A DNA stretch of 64,000 nt from Pelomonas cellulosilytica (GTDB taxonomy: Bacteria; Pseudomonadota; Gammaproteobacteria; Burkholderiales; Burkholderiaceae_C): NCBI RefSeq assembly GCF_021353265.1, contig NZ_JAJTWU010000001.1:62001-126000 (forward strand). The letters are read 5' to 3'. Position numbers and translations under genes: made by a program. The notes below the pieces were generated by a model. The model saw only the letters and a list, made by a program, of their open reading frames with translations, had not been told where the DNA came from and ran no database searches. Shown one piece after another: positions 44,476 through 53,302 of the stretch (positions are counted from its first letter, which is position 1; each line of letters opens with the position of its first letter).

Positions 44476-46389
44476 ATGGCTTCGAGCAGCTCTTCCCCGC
44501 GCATGGCGCGCGCCTGGTGCCGCCTGGGCGCGGTAGCGGCGCTGGCCGGCGCGCTGGGCGCCGCGCACGCGGCCGACGCGCCTGCGCCCAGGTTGGTGAA
44601 AGACCCGCACTACGGCGACACGCTCTTCCACCTCTACCAGGACCAGTACTTCACAGCGATCACGGGCTTGATGGCGTCGCAGCATTTCGAGCGGGTCAGC
44701 CGGCATGCCGACGAAGCCGAGCTGCTGCGCGGCGGCCTGCTGCTGTCCTACGGGCTGCACCGCGAGGCCGGCGAGGTGTTCACGCGGCTGCTGGCGCAGA
44801 CCGCCGCGCCGCCGGTGCGCGACCGTGCGTGGTTCTACCTGGCCAAGATCCGCTACCAGCGTGGCCTGCTCGCCGAGGCGCTGGACGCGCTGGGCCGCAT
44901 CGGAACCCGACTGCCGCCGGACCTTGATGAAGAGCGCGTGCTGCTGTACGCCAATGCGCTGCTGGCCAACCAGGACGCCGCGGGCGCCGCCCGGCTGCTG
45001 AACGGCGCGACGCAGCGGCCCGGCGCTGGTCTGTATGCGCGCTATAACCTGGGCGTGGCGCTGGTGCGCGGCGGTGACGTCGCCTCCGGCCGCAGGTGGC
45101 TCGACGAGCTGGGCCGCGCGCAGTCGCCACCCATGCCTGCGACCGAGGAATACCGCAGCCTGCGCGACCAGGCCAACCTGGCGCTGGGCTTCGCACTTCT
45201 GCGCGACGACAAGCCCGCGGACGCCGCCGCGATGCTGCAGCGCGTGCGGTTGGATGGTCTGCAGTCGGACAAGGCGCTGCTGGGCTACGGCTGGGCACTG
45301 GCTGCCGCGAATAGGCACGACGAGGCGCTGGTGCCGTGGAACGAGCTGCTGCGCCGTGGCACGCGCGATGCCGCCGCGCTGGAGGCGCACATGGCCGTGC
45401 CGTATTCGTATGCGCAGCTCGGCGCGTTCGGTCAGGCGCTGGCGCGCTACAACGACGCCATCGCCTTCTACGGCCAGGAAGACGCGGCACTGAACGAGTC
45501 CATCTCGGCCATCCGTGCGGGCAAGCTGCTCGACGGGCTGCTGGCGGCCAACCCGGGCGTCGAGATGGGCTGGTTTGCCGGCATTCGCCAGCTGCCCGAC
45601 ATGCCGCATGCCGGCCACCTGACCGATGTGCTGGCCCAGCACGAGTTCCAGGAGGCCTTCAAGAACCTGCGCGACCTGCAGTTCCTGGCCGGCAACCTGC
45701 AGGACTGGCAGGACAAGTTGGCGGTCTTCGACGACATGCTGGCCAACCGCCGGCAGGCCTATGCCGAACGGCTGCCGGCAGCGCGCGCGCAGGCGGGCGC
45801 CGCGGGGCTGGACGCGCTGCAGAAACGGCGCGACGACATCGCGGCCGAGTTGCAGCGTGTCGACCAGCAACTCGACACGCAGGCGCTGGCCACGGCCCGG
45901 CAATACGCGCTGATCGAACGCGTGAAGCGGGTCAACGAGAGCCTGGCCGCTATGACACCGGACGCGTCGCTCGACGTCGCCCGCGAACGCGCCCGGCTGG
46001 CCGCCGGACTGCTGACGTGGGACCTGGCGCAGGACCATGTGGCGCGGCTGTGGACCGCGCAGAAGGACTTGCGCACGATCGACCGCGAGCTCGCCGGCGC
46101 GCGCGCGCACGACGCCGCGCTGGCCCGCGCGCAGACCGAGGAGCCAGCGCGGTTCGAGGCTTTCGCGCGCCGCGTCGCCGATGTGAGGGGCCGCATCGCG
46201 GCGCTGATCCCCCGCGTGGCGGACCTGTCGCGACAGCAGCAGCAGGCCGCGCAGGAGATCGCCGTGGCTGAACTGGCCAGGCAGAAGGAGCGCCTGGCGC
46301 TCTACAACACCCAGGCGCGCTTTGCCGTGGCGCAACTTCACGACCGGGCCAGCGTGTCCAAGGAAGGCGACCGTGCGCCCAAGCCATAG
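44476..46389 (+). CDS. Large periplasmic TPR protein
   Basis: 637 aa from ATG 44476; a GTG six bases upstream (44470) is an alternative. A signal peptide (VAALAGALGAAHA-ADA) is followed by repeated helical pairs of tetratricopeptide type (residues ~70-370; LLSYGLHREAGEVFTRLLAQ and FALLRDDKPADAAAMLQRVR). A long coiled-coil C-terminal region (~420-630) is rich in Arg, Glu and Gln. It probably forms a periplasmic scaffold. The end overlaps the next TPR lipoprotein gene by 17 bases. No enzymatic motif is seen. Confidence 0.75.
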   Translation: MASSSSSPRMARAWCRLGAVAALAGALGAAHAADAPAPRLVKDPHYGDTLFHLYQDQYFTAITGLMASQHFERVSRHADEAELLRGGLLLSYGLHREAGEVFTRLLAQTAAPPVRDRAWFYLAKIRYQRGLLAEALDALGRIGTRLPPDLDEERVLLYANALLANQDAAGAARLLNGATQRPGAGLYARYNLGVALVRGGDVASGRRWLDELGRAQSPPMPATEEYRSLRDQANLALGFALLRDDKPADAAAMLQRVRLDGLQSDKALLGYGWALAAANRHDEALVPWNELLRRGTRDAAALEAHMAVPYSYAQLGAFGQALARYNDAIAFYGQEDAALNESISAIRAGKLLDGLLAANPGVEMGWFAGIRQLPDMPHAGHLTDVLAQHEFQEAFKNLRDLQFLAGNLQDWQDKLAVFDDMLANRRQAYAERLPAARAQAGAAGLDALQKRRDDIAAELQRVDQQLDTQALATARQYALIERVKRVNESLAAMTPDASLDVARERARLAAGLLTWDLAQDHVARLWTAQKDLRTIDRELAGARAHDAALARAQTEEPARFEAFARRVADVRGRIAALIPRVADLSRQQQQAAQEIAVAELARQKERLALYNTQARFAVAQLHDRASVSKEGDRAPKP

Positions 46390-49204
46390 CCTCACGCTGC
46401 TCGTCGTCTGCGGCCTTGCGGCCTGCGCCAGCAAGCGCGCCGACGTGCCCGAGACGCCCACGCTGAAGACGCTCGCGGGACGCACCGTCAAGGTCGAGCC
46501 CGACCGCGGCGTCATGGCCACCGAGGAGCAGACCATTGCCGCCTACCAGAAGTTCCTGGAGGTGGCACCGCGCGCGCCGCAGCGCGCCGAAGCGCTGCGG
46601 CGCTTGGGCGACCTGGAGATGGACAGCGCCGACAACCGCGCTGCCACCAGCACCGCAGGCACTGCCAACGCCGGCCCCGACTACGCGACTGCGCTGGTCC
46701 GCTACCGCAACTACCTGAAGGCCTACCCCAGGGACCCGGGCAACGACCGCGTGCTCTACCAGATGGCTCGTGCGCACGAGCAGGCCGGCGAGCTGGAGAC
46801 GGCCATGGCCACGTTGGACCGGCTTGTGGCCGAGTACCCGAAAACGAGCTACCGCGACGAGGCGCAGTTCCGCCGCGGCGAAATGCTTTTCGCGATGCGC
46901 GACTACGCCCGCGCCGAGCAGGCCTATGGCACGCTGCTGGGCGGCAGCAGCCCCTTCCAGGAGCGGGCCACCTACATGCAGGGCTGGTCGCGCTTCAAGC
47001 AGGCCAAGCTGGAGGAGGCGCTGCAGTCTTTCTTCGGTGTGCTGGACCTGAAGGCGGCGACGCTCGGCCGGCAGGGCGAGCTGCAGAGCCTGCCTGGCTT
47101 GACTCGCGCGGACCGCGAGCTGCTGGAGGACACCTTCCGCGTGACCAGCCTCAGCCTGGCCAACCTGCAGGGCGCGGAGGCCATTCCGGCCTACATCAAC
47201 TCTCCACAGCGCCGCGCCTACGAGTTCCGTGTCTACGAGCAGCTCGGCGAGCTCTACCTGAAGCAGGAGCGGCTGAAGGACGCCGCCGACACTTTCGGTG
47301 CCTTCGCACGGCGCGAGCCGCTGAATGCGCAGGCGCCGTTGCTGCAGGCCCGCGTCATCGATATTTACCAGGGCAACGGCTTCGCCAACCAGGCGCTGGA
47401 GGCGAAGAAGGACTATGTCTCGCGCTATGGCGCGGGCAGCGAGTTCCGCCAGGCCAACCCGGAGGGCTGGGAGCAAGCCCAGCCGCTCGTGAAGACGCAC
47501 CTGGCCGAGCTAGCGCGCCACCACCATGCGATGGCGCAGAAGAACAAGGCCTCGGCCGACTACCAGGAGGCCGTGCGCTGGTACCGCCTCTACCTGACGT
47601 CCTTCCCCGACACGCCGGAGGCCGCGCAGCACAACTTCCTTCTGGCGGAGCTGCTGTACGAGGACAAGCGCTTCGTGGAGGCCATCCCCGAGTACGAGAA
47701 GACGGCCTACGGCTACCCGGCCCATGCCCGCAGTGCAGACGCCGGCTACACCGCGCTGCTGAGCTACGCGGCGCTGGAGAAGGCCGCGGCGCCCGGCGAG
47801 CTGCCGGCCTTGCAGAAGGCCTCCACCAGCAGCGCACAGCGCTTCGCCGATGCCTTCCCGGCTGATGCGCGCAGCAGCGCCGTGCTGACCCGCGCCGCCG
47901 AGCAGCTCTACGCGCTGGGCGACGGCGAGCAGGCAGCGACCGTCGCCCGCCGCGTGCTCGCGATGCAGCTACCGGTGGCCGCGGCCCAGCGCCGCGTGGC
48001 CTGGACCGTCGTGGCCCACACGGCCTTCGAGCGCGGCGACTTTGGCGCCGCCGAGAAGGCCTATGGCGAGGTTTTGGCGCTGACGCCGGCCGCCGAGCCC
48101 GGCCGGCGCGAGCTGGCCGAGCGGCTGGCTGCGTCGGTCTACAAGCAGGGCGAGCAGGCCCGCAGCGGTGGCCAGGCGCGCGAGGCCGTGGGCCACTTCA
48201 TGCGCATCGCCAGCGTGGCGCCGGATGCGGCGGTGCGCGCGACGGCGCAGTACGACGCGGCCGCCGCGCTGATCGGCCTGAAGGACTGGGATGCCGCCGC
48301 GAGCACGCTGGAGGACTTCCGCAGCCGCTACCCCAAGCATGCGCTTCAGGGCGAGGTGACGACCAAGCTGGCCTTCGTCTACACGGAGAAGGGCAGTTGG
48401 ACGCAGGCCGCCGGCGAGTACGAGCGCCTGGCTGCTGCCAACCCCGACGCCACGCTGGCCCGCGCGGCGCTGTGGCAGTCGCTGCAGCTGCGCGAGAAGG
48501 CGGCCGGCAAGACGCCAGAAGCCATGACGCCCGCCGCCCGCGCCACGCTGGCACAGGCCTACGAGCGCTACGTGAGGCAGTACCCTCAGCCACTGGAGAC
48601 CGCACTCGAAGCGCGCTACCGCCAGGCCCTGCTGGTGCGCGTGGACGGCAACGCCGCGCGCGAGCAGGCGTTGATGCGCGACGTCTACCAGGCCGATCAG
48701 GCGGGCGGTGCCGCGCGCACGCCGCGTACGCAGTTCTTAGGCGCGATGGCCGCGCTGACGCTGGCGCAGCCGGCCGTCGAGGCCTACAGCAAGGTGCAGC
48801 TGGTGGAGCCGTTGGCCAAGCAGCTGAAGGCCAAGAAGGCACGGCTGGAGGAGGCGCTGAAGGCCTATGCCGTGGCGGCCGACTACGGCGTGGCCGATGT
48901 CGTCACCGCGGCTTCGTACTACACGGCGGCGCTCTACCAGGACTTCGGCAAGGCGCTGCTGGAGTCGCAGCGCCCGAAGAAGCTCTCCAAGCTGGAGCTG
49001 GAACAGTACAACGTGATGCTGGAAGAGCAGGCCTATCCCTTCGAGGAGAAAGCCATCGAGCTGCACGAGGCCAATGCGCGCCGTACGACGCAGGGCCTCT
49101 ACGACGAGTGGGTCCGCAAGAGCTTTGCCGCGCTGCGCGAGCTGCGGCCGGCGCGCTACGGCAAGGCTGAACGCAGTGAAGGAGGGGTCGATGCGATCCG
49201 CTGA
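46373..49204 (+). CDS. Very large TPR lipoprotein
   Basis: 943 aa from a GTG with AAGGAAGG upstream. The lipobox is VCGLAAC. Almost the whole mature chain is built from tetratricopeptide/Sel1-like helical pairs, starting with TIAAYQKFLEVAPRAPQRAE and YRNYLKAYPRDPGNDRVLYQ. This style resembles TPR proteins described beside AgmX/PglI and TolQR genes in deltaproteobacteria. It is likely an outer-membrane-anchored periplasmic scaffold linking the inner-membrane motor to the barrels. The end overlaps the next lipoprotein gene by 14 bases. Confidence 0.77.
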   Translation: MRPSHSLTLLVVCGLAACASKRADVPETPTLKTLAGRTVKVEPDRGVMATEEQTIAAYQKFLEVAPRAPQRAEALRRLGDLEMDSADNRAATSTAGTANAGPDYATALVRYRNYLKAYPRDPGNDRVLYQMARAHEQAGELETAMATLDRLVAEYPKTSYRDEAQFRRGEMLFAMRDYARAEQAYGTLLGGSSPFQERATYMQGWSRFKQAKLEEALQSFFGVLDLKAATLGRQGELQSLPGLTRADRELLEDTFRVTSLSLANLQGAEAIPAYINSPQRRAYEFRVYEQLGELYLKQERLKDAADTFGAFARREPLNAQAPLLQARVIDIYQGNGFANQALEAKKDYVSRYGAGSEFRQANPEGWEQAQPLVKTHLAELARHHHAMAQKNKASADYQEAVRWYRLYLTSFPDTPEAAQHNFLLAELLYEDKRFVEAIPEYEKTAYGYPAHARSADAGYTALLSYAALEKAAAPGELPALQKASTSSAQRFADAFPADARSSAVLTRAAEQLYALGDGEQAATVARRVLAMQLPVAAAQRRVAWTVVAHTAFERGDFGAAEKAYGEVLALTPAAEPGRRELAERLAASVYKQGEQARSGGQAREAVGHFMRIASVAPDAAVRATAQYDAAAALIGLKDWDAAASTLEDFRSRYPKHALQGEVTTKLAFVYTEKGSWTQAAGEYERLAAANPDATLARAALWQSLQLREKAAGKTPEAMTPAARATLAQAYERYVRQYPQPLETALEARYRQALLVRVDGNAAREQALMRDVYQADQAGGAARTPRTQFLGAMAALTLAQPAVEAYSKVQLVEPLAKQLKAKKARLEEALKAYAVAADYGVADVVTAASYYTAALYQDFGKALLESQRPKKLSKLELEQYNVMLEEQAYPFEEKAIELHEANARRTTQGLYDEWVRKSFAALRELRPARYGKAERSEGGVDAIR

Positions 49205-49895
49205 GCCTGGAGCTATGGGCCGTCCTGTCTGCCGCCCGCTGCTGGCGCTGGTCGCCGCACTCGTGCTGGGCGGCTGTGCGTCCAAGCCCGTCTCCAAGGG
49301 CGCCGCGCCCGCCGCCGCCGTGATGGCCGCCGCACCGGCTTCGGCCACCGAGACCGCGCGCGTGCCGGCGGCAGAGCCCGAGGTCGTCGTCACGCCCGTC
49401 GCGCAGCGCTCCTTCGACGATGCCCGCGGGCTCATGCGCGCCGGGCGCACGGCTGAGGCCGAACGCGCCTTGCTGGCGTTGACGAAGTCCGACCCGGGCT
49501 TGGCCGGCCCGCATGCCAACCTGGGCATCCTCTACCGCGACAGTGGCGGCCGGCTGGAGCCGGCCATCACCGAGCTGGAGCTGGCCGTCAAGCTGAGCCC
49601 GCGCCAGCCGGCCTTACACAACGAGTTGGGCCTCGCCTACCGCCAGGCTGGCCGCTTCGGCCATGCGCGCCAGGCCTACGAACAGGCGCTGGCGCTGGAC
49701 CCGAATCACGCCGCTGCTGTGCTGAACCTCGGCATCCTGTTAGACCTCTACCTCGGCGACGGCCCGCGCGCGCTGGCGCAGTACGAGCGCTATCTGGCGC
49801 TGACGCCCCAGGGCGACGCGGCGGTGACCAAGTGGATCGCCGAACTGAAGAACCGCAAGTCGGTTGCCACAGTGGCCAGCAAGGAGAAACCATGA
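49191..49895 (+). CDS. TPR lipoprotein
   Basis: 234 aa with a GGAGGGG site just before the ATG. The lipobox is LVLGGCASK, followed by an Ala/Pro-rich linker. At least three tetratricopeptide repeats occupy residues ~80-215 (GLMRAGRTAEAERALLALTK, AGPHANLGILYRDS, HNELGLAYRQAGRFGHARQA). It resembles PilF/NlpI-like small TPR lipoproteins that assist assembly of envelope complexes. It overlaps the next gene by 4 bases. Confidence 0.78.
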   Translation: MRSAEPGAMGRPVCRPLLALVAALVLGGCASKPVSKGAAPAAAVMAAAPASATETARVPAAEPEVVVTPVAQRSFDDARGLMRAGRTAEAERALLALTKSDPGLAGPHANLGILYRDSGGRLEPAITELELAVKLSPRQPALHNELGLAYRQAGRFGHARQAYEQALALDPNHAAAVLNLGILLDLYLGDGPRALAQYERYLALTPQGDAAVTKWIAELKNRKSVATVASKEKP

Positions 49896-50227
49896 AGCGT
49901 TCACCGCTGCTGATCACTGCAGCCCTGGCCGTCGCCGCCGCGGCGGCGCACGCGCAGGACCGCGCCGAAATCGACCAGACCAAGATTATCGGCAACCGCG
50001 AGCTGCCCAAGGTGCTCTACATCGTGCCGTGGAAGAAGCCGTTGCCCGCCCAGCTGTCCGGCAAGCCTACCGCCAGCGTTCTGGACGAAGCGCTGGCCCC
50101 GGTGGACCGCGAAGTGTTCCGCCGCCAGGTGCAGTACCACGCGCAGGTGGAGGCCGCGAAGGCCCCGCCCGCGACTCCGGCGCCCGACCCCGCGCCGGCG
50201 CCCGCCCAACCCCCCGTCCGCCCCTAA
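49892..50227 (+). CDS. Small exported Pro/Ala-tailed protein
   Basis: 111 aa with a signal peptide (LLITAALAVAAAAAHA-QDR). The mature part holds a short conserved-looking stretch (EIDQTKIIGNRELPKVLYIV and PWKKPLP) and ends in a Pro/Ala tail (PAPDPAPAPAQPPVRP). I do not recognise the family. Its overlap with the TPR lipoprotein gene and position directly before the TolQ/ExbB gene indicate a part of the same complex. Proline tails of this kind can span the periplasm. Confidence 0.68.
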   Translation: MKRSPLLITAALAVAAAAAHAQDRAEIDQTKIIGNRELPKVLYIVPWKKPLPAQLSGKPTASVLDEALAPVDREVFRRQVQYHAQVEAAKAPPATPAPDPAPAPAQPPVRP

Positions 50228-50261
50228 TCGTTTTCGGATCCGTCTTTTTCAGGAGAAGCCC

Positions 50262-50921
50262 ATGAGCGTCGTCGATTTCGCCGTCAAATTCTTTCAGGAC
50301 AGCGGCGTCGCTATCTACTTCAGTATCGCCATCATGTCGGTCGGCCTGGCCATCGCCATCGAGCGATTCGTCTTCCTGCGCAAGGCGCGCAGCGACAACC
50401 GCCAGCTGTGGGCGGAGATGCTGCCGGTGCTGCAGAACGGTCGGTTCAAGGAAGTGCATGGCATCGCCTCGAAGTCCGATGCCGCCATCGGCAAGATCGT
50501 CGTCAACGGATTGGAGCGCATGCAGAGCCCCGGCCGCCGCGAGGACTTCGATGCGGCGATGGAGGAGGGCATGATGGAAATCGTGCCGCGCCTCGAGAAG
50601 CGCACGCACTACATCGCCACGCTGGCCAACGTCATCACGCTGGTGGGGCTGCTCGGCACCATCATCGGCCTCATCAAGGGCTTCACTGCGGTGGCCGCGG
50701 TCAACCCGGCGGAGAAGGCCGAGCTGCTGTCGGCGTCCATCTCCATCGCGATGAACAACACGGCGTTCGCGCTGTCGGTGGCCATCCCCTTCCTGCTCAT
50801 CCACGCCTTTCTGCAGGCGCGCACGACGGAGATCGTCGACGGACTGGAGGCCGCCAAGATCAGCTTCCTGAACGTGACGGGCCGCATCAAGGCCGAGCAG
50901 CAAGCCGCGTTGGGCCGCTGA
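50262..50921 (+). CDS. MotA/TolQ/ExbB proton-channel protein
   Basis: 219 aa with three membrane segments: residues ~15-35 (VAIYFSIAIMSVGLAIAIER), ~125-150 (TLANVITLVGLLGTIIGLIK) and ~160-190 (SISIAMNNTAFALSVAIPFL). The signature VGLLGTIIGLIKGF and the TAFALSVAIP helix define the family. With ExbD/TolR partners it forms a proton-driven motor in the inner membrane. Two different ExbD-type genes follow, then a TonB-like gene. Confidence 0.9.
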   Translation: MSVVDFAVKFFQDSGVAIYFSIAIMSVGLAIAIERFVFLRKARSDNRQLWAEMLPVLQNGRFKEVHGIASKSDAAIGKIVVNGLERMQSPGRREDFDAAMEEGMMEIVPRLEKRTHYIATLANVITLVGLLGTIIGLIKGFTAVAAVNPAEKAELLSASISIAMNNTAFALSVAIPFLLIHAFLQARTTEIVDGLEAAKISFLNVTGRIKAEQQAALGR

Positions 50922-50960
50922 CATGGCACGGCTGACTTTCGCTGACCAGGAGGCTTGACC

Positions 50961-51464
50961 ATGCCGGTTCGCCGCCCGCGCAAGCACGCGGTCCACCTGG
51001 AGGTGACCGCGTTCATCAACGTCATCGTCGTGCTGGTGCCCTTCCTGCTGTCTACGGCCGTGTTTTCACACCTGGCCGTGGTGGACATGGCGTTGCCGAC
51101 ACAGAGTTCGGGCCCGGAACGCATCGACACCGACAACCTGCTGAAGCTGGAGGTCGTACTGCGTTCCGACGCGCTGGAGGTGGGCGACCGTATCGGCGGG
51201 CTCATCCAGCGCATTCCGTCCACGCCACAGGGCTATGACCTGGCGACGCTGTCCACGCTGCTGCAGGACATCAAGGCCAAGTACCCCGCCACGCGCTCGG
51301 CCAGCGTGCTGGCCCAGCCCGACACGTCATACGACAGCCTCGTGCAGGTCATGGACACCGTGCGCCAGGCCAGGCCGCCCGGCGCCACGGGCAAGGTGCC
51401 GGACATCGAGCTGTTCCCGGACGTCTCGATCGGCGATGCGCCCACCAGCGCGAGCAAGAAGTAG
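50961..51464 (+). CDS. ExbD/TolR family protein with Asn replacing the membrane Asp
   Basis: 167 aa from ATG 50961 with AGGAGG eight bases upstream (a TTG at 50955 is too close to it). One membrane segment (~16-38; FINVIVVLVPFLLSTAVF) and a periplasmic domain are present. In ExbD/TolR the segment carries an Asp needed for proton passage, in the pattern FxDxxxVLL; here the codon AAC (51018-51020) gives N20. The paralogue encoded just downstream keeps the Asp. This chain is therefore likely a non-conducting member of a mixed stator. Confidence 0.82.
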   Translation: MPVRRPRKHAVHLEVTAFINVIVVLVPFLLSTAVFSHLAVVDMALPTQSSGPERIDTDNLLKLEVVLRSDALEVGDRIGGLIQRIPSTPQGYDLATLSTLLQDIKAKYPATRSASVLAQPDTSYDSLVQVMDTVRQARPPGATGKVPDIELFPDVSIGDAPTSASKK

Positions 51465-51476
51465 CCGAGGCCCCGC

Positions 51477-51962
51477 ATGAAACTGACGCCTGTGCAGAAG
51501 CGCGCCGCCCGCATGGCGCGCAACAACTCGGGGCTGGACATGAATCTGGTCGCCCTGATCGACATCTTCACCATCCTGATCTTTTTCCTGATGTCCAGCA
51601 CTGGTATCGAGGTGCTGACCAATTCGCGCGCGGTGAAGTTGCCGAACTCGGTCGCCGAGAAGACGCCGCGCCAGACCATCGTCGTGTCGGTCAGCGAGAC
51701 CGACATCGTGGTCGATGGCCGCAAGGTGGCCGACGTGGCCGACGCGATGCAGCTGAAGGACGACCTGATCCCCGGGCTCAAGGCCGAGCTGGACCTGCTC
51801 GCCAGCCGCCCGGTGCTCGGCGCCGACAAGGACGGCACTAGCAAGGCGGTGACCATCATGGGCGACAAGCGCATCCCGTACAGCCTGCTGCGCAAGGTAA
51901 TGGCCACCGGCGCGCGGGCGGGCTTCGTCGAGATCGCCTTCGCCGTGCAGAGGAAGACCTGA
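51477..51962 (+). CDS. ExbD/TolR family protein
   Basis: 161 aa. The single membrane segment NLVALIDIFTILIFFLMSS keeps the proton-conducting Asp at D29. The periplasmic domain has the usual swapped-strand start (VKLPNSVAEKTPRQTIVVSV). A basic cytoplasmic N-terminus precedes the helix. It pairs with the TolQ/ExbB-like protein and, probably, the Asn-carrying paralogue. It ends 1 base before the TonB-like gene. Confidence 0.88.
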   Translation: MKLTPVQKRAARMARNNSGLDMNLVALIDIFTILIFFLMSSTGIEVLTNSRAVKLPNSVAEKTPRQTIVVSVSETDIVVDGRKVADVADAMQLKDDLIPGLKAELDLLASRPVLGADKDGTSKAVTIMGDKRIPYSLLRKVMATGARAGFVEIAFAVQRKT

Positions 51963-51963
51963 G

Positions 51964-53052
51964 ATGGCAGCGCTCGCGATGACGTTCCGACCGGACGTGC
52001 TGGCCTGGGCCAACGTGCCCGAGGACGACGCACGGTTCCGCCACATCCTGAACGCCGTGCTGGCCGCTGTGGCTGCCGTGTGCCTGGTGCTGTTGCTGGC
52101 GCCCAAGCCGGTGGCGGACCGGGCCAAGCCCCCCGAGCTGCCGGCCCGCCTGGCCAAGCTGCTGGTCGACAAGGACCTGCCGCCGCCCAAGCCCAAGGTC
52201 GAGGCGCCCGTCCGCAAGGAGACCGAGAAGGCCGCCGCGGAAGAGCCCGCGCGGGCCCTGCCGAAGGCGCAGCCGCTGAAGGGCGCACCGGTGCCTGAGG
52301 CCCGCAATCCGCAGCCCGATCGCCCGCCCGGCGAGGTGGCCGCGGCGCGCCGTAAGGCCGCCGGTGTGGGCCTGCTGGCGATGAAGGACGAGATCGGTCA
52401 ACTGCATGGCGCACCCGCTGCCGTGCAGTTGAAGCAGGACATCAGGCAGGGGCCCGGCGTGGGCACCGGCTCCGGGCCGGGCGTGGGCGCCGGCACGGAC
52501 GCCGGCCTACCGGACCGCAACATGATCACCTCCAACGCGGCCGGCGGCAGCGGTGGTATCAACACGGCGGCCTACAGCCGCAACACTGGCGGCGGTGGCT
52601 TGGCCGGGCGCTCGACGACCCTGGTCGAAGGTGTCATCGGCGGAGGCGGTGGTGGTGGTGCCGGCGGTGGAGGTCAGGGTGGCAAGGGCAACACGCTGGG
52701 TGGCGGCAATGGCGGCTCGGGCGGTGCTGGTGGCACGCTTCAGCGCGGTGGCAGCGGCAAGGCTTCGCGCTCGCTGGAGGATGTGCGTCTCGTGTTCGAG
52801 CGCAACAAGGGCTCGATCTACGCCATCTACAACCGCGCGCTGCGCGAAGACCCGGCGCTGCAGGGCAAGGTCGTCGTTGAGCTGAAGATTGCGCCGTCGG
52901 GCGAGGTGGTCGGCTGCCGCATCGTCTCCAGCGAGCTGAAGACGCCTGACCTGGAGCGCAAGCTGCTGGCGCGAATCCAGCAGTTCGACTTCGGCGCCAA
53001 GCAGGTGGACCTCATGGTCGTGACTTATCCGCTGGACTTCCTGCCGTCCTGA
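51964..53052 (+). CDS. AgmX/PglI-type TonB-like protein
   Basis: 362 aa. An N-terminal membrane anchor (~30-47; ILNAVLAAVAAVCLVLLLAP) is followed by a Lys/Pro/Glu-rich periplasm-spanning stretch (LPPPKPKVEAPVRKETEKAA). A long Gly-rich segment (~165-265) precedes the C-terminal AgmX/PglI domain (~270-362), which resembles the TonB C-terminal fold (ASRSLEDVRLVFERNKGSIY, VVELKIAPSGEVVGCRIVSS). TonB transmits motor force to outer-membrane proteins; this one probably does so for the barrels or TPR lipoproteins of the same operon. It is the last gene before the island. Confidence 0.82.
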   Translation: MAALAMTFRPDVLAWANVPEDDARFRHILNAVLAAVAAVCLVLLLAPKPVADRAKPPELPARLAKLLVDKDLPPPKPKVEAPVRKETEKAAAEEPARALPKAQPLKGAPVPEARNPQPDRPPGEVAAARRKAAGVGLLAMKDEIGQLHGAPAAVQLKQDIRQGPGVGTGSGPGVGAGTDAGLPDRNMITSNAAGGSGGINTAAYSRNTGGGGLAGRSTTLVEGVIGGGGGGGAGGGGQGGKGNTLGGGNGGSGGAGGTLQRGGSGKASRSLEDVRLVFERNKGSIYAIYNRALREDPALQGKVVVELKIAPSGEVVGCRIVSSELKTPDLERKLLARIQQFDFGAKQVDLMVVTYPLDFLPS

Positions 53053-53064
53053 AGCCGTTGTCGT

Positions 53065-53093
53065 GGAAGGGGGCCCTCGGCAGTCGCCCTTCC
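53065..53093 (+). terminator. Possible terminator of the envelope operon
   Basis: An inverted repeat GGAAGGG (53065-53071) and CCCTTCC (53087-53093) lies 13 bases after the last stop codon. No T tract follows, so it is at best a weak or factor-assisted terminator. Confidence 0.35.
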
Positions 53094-53210
53094 GCCCTTG
53101 CGTCTCGTCCGGCGGTGTCAAGATGCGATGGGCTTAGGACGAGCCCAGTGTCGTAAACGCAACCATGTGGCGTCGGCATCTGCGGCGCGCGGTGGCCGGG
53201 CCTGGAATGC

Positions 53211-53237
53211 AAAAAGCCCTCGACTGAGGGCTTTGTG
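53211..53237 (-). terminator. Rho-independent terminator
   Basis: A perfect 9-base stem, AAAGCCCTC/GAGGGCTTT (53213-53221 and 53226-53234), closes a 4-base loop. On the minus strand it is followed by TTTTT. It would terminate leftward transcripts, as expected for the tRNA-Pro gene whose 3' end lies 66 bases to the right. Its survival shows that the chromosomal side of the junction is intact. Confidence 0.75.
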
Positions 53238-53302
53238 TTCCCCGGGCGTTACCCGGCGCTTGCATTGAGTAGAACCGACAGGCGCTAACTCATTAATTTT
53301 CC

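Noticed and set aside
52600-52770. Gly-codon-rich DNA repeats in the AgmX/PglI-type gene as a possible repeat array
   Set aside because: They encode the low-complexity glycine linker of the protein and have no regular unit or spacer structure; not a CRISPR or tandem array.
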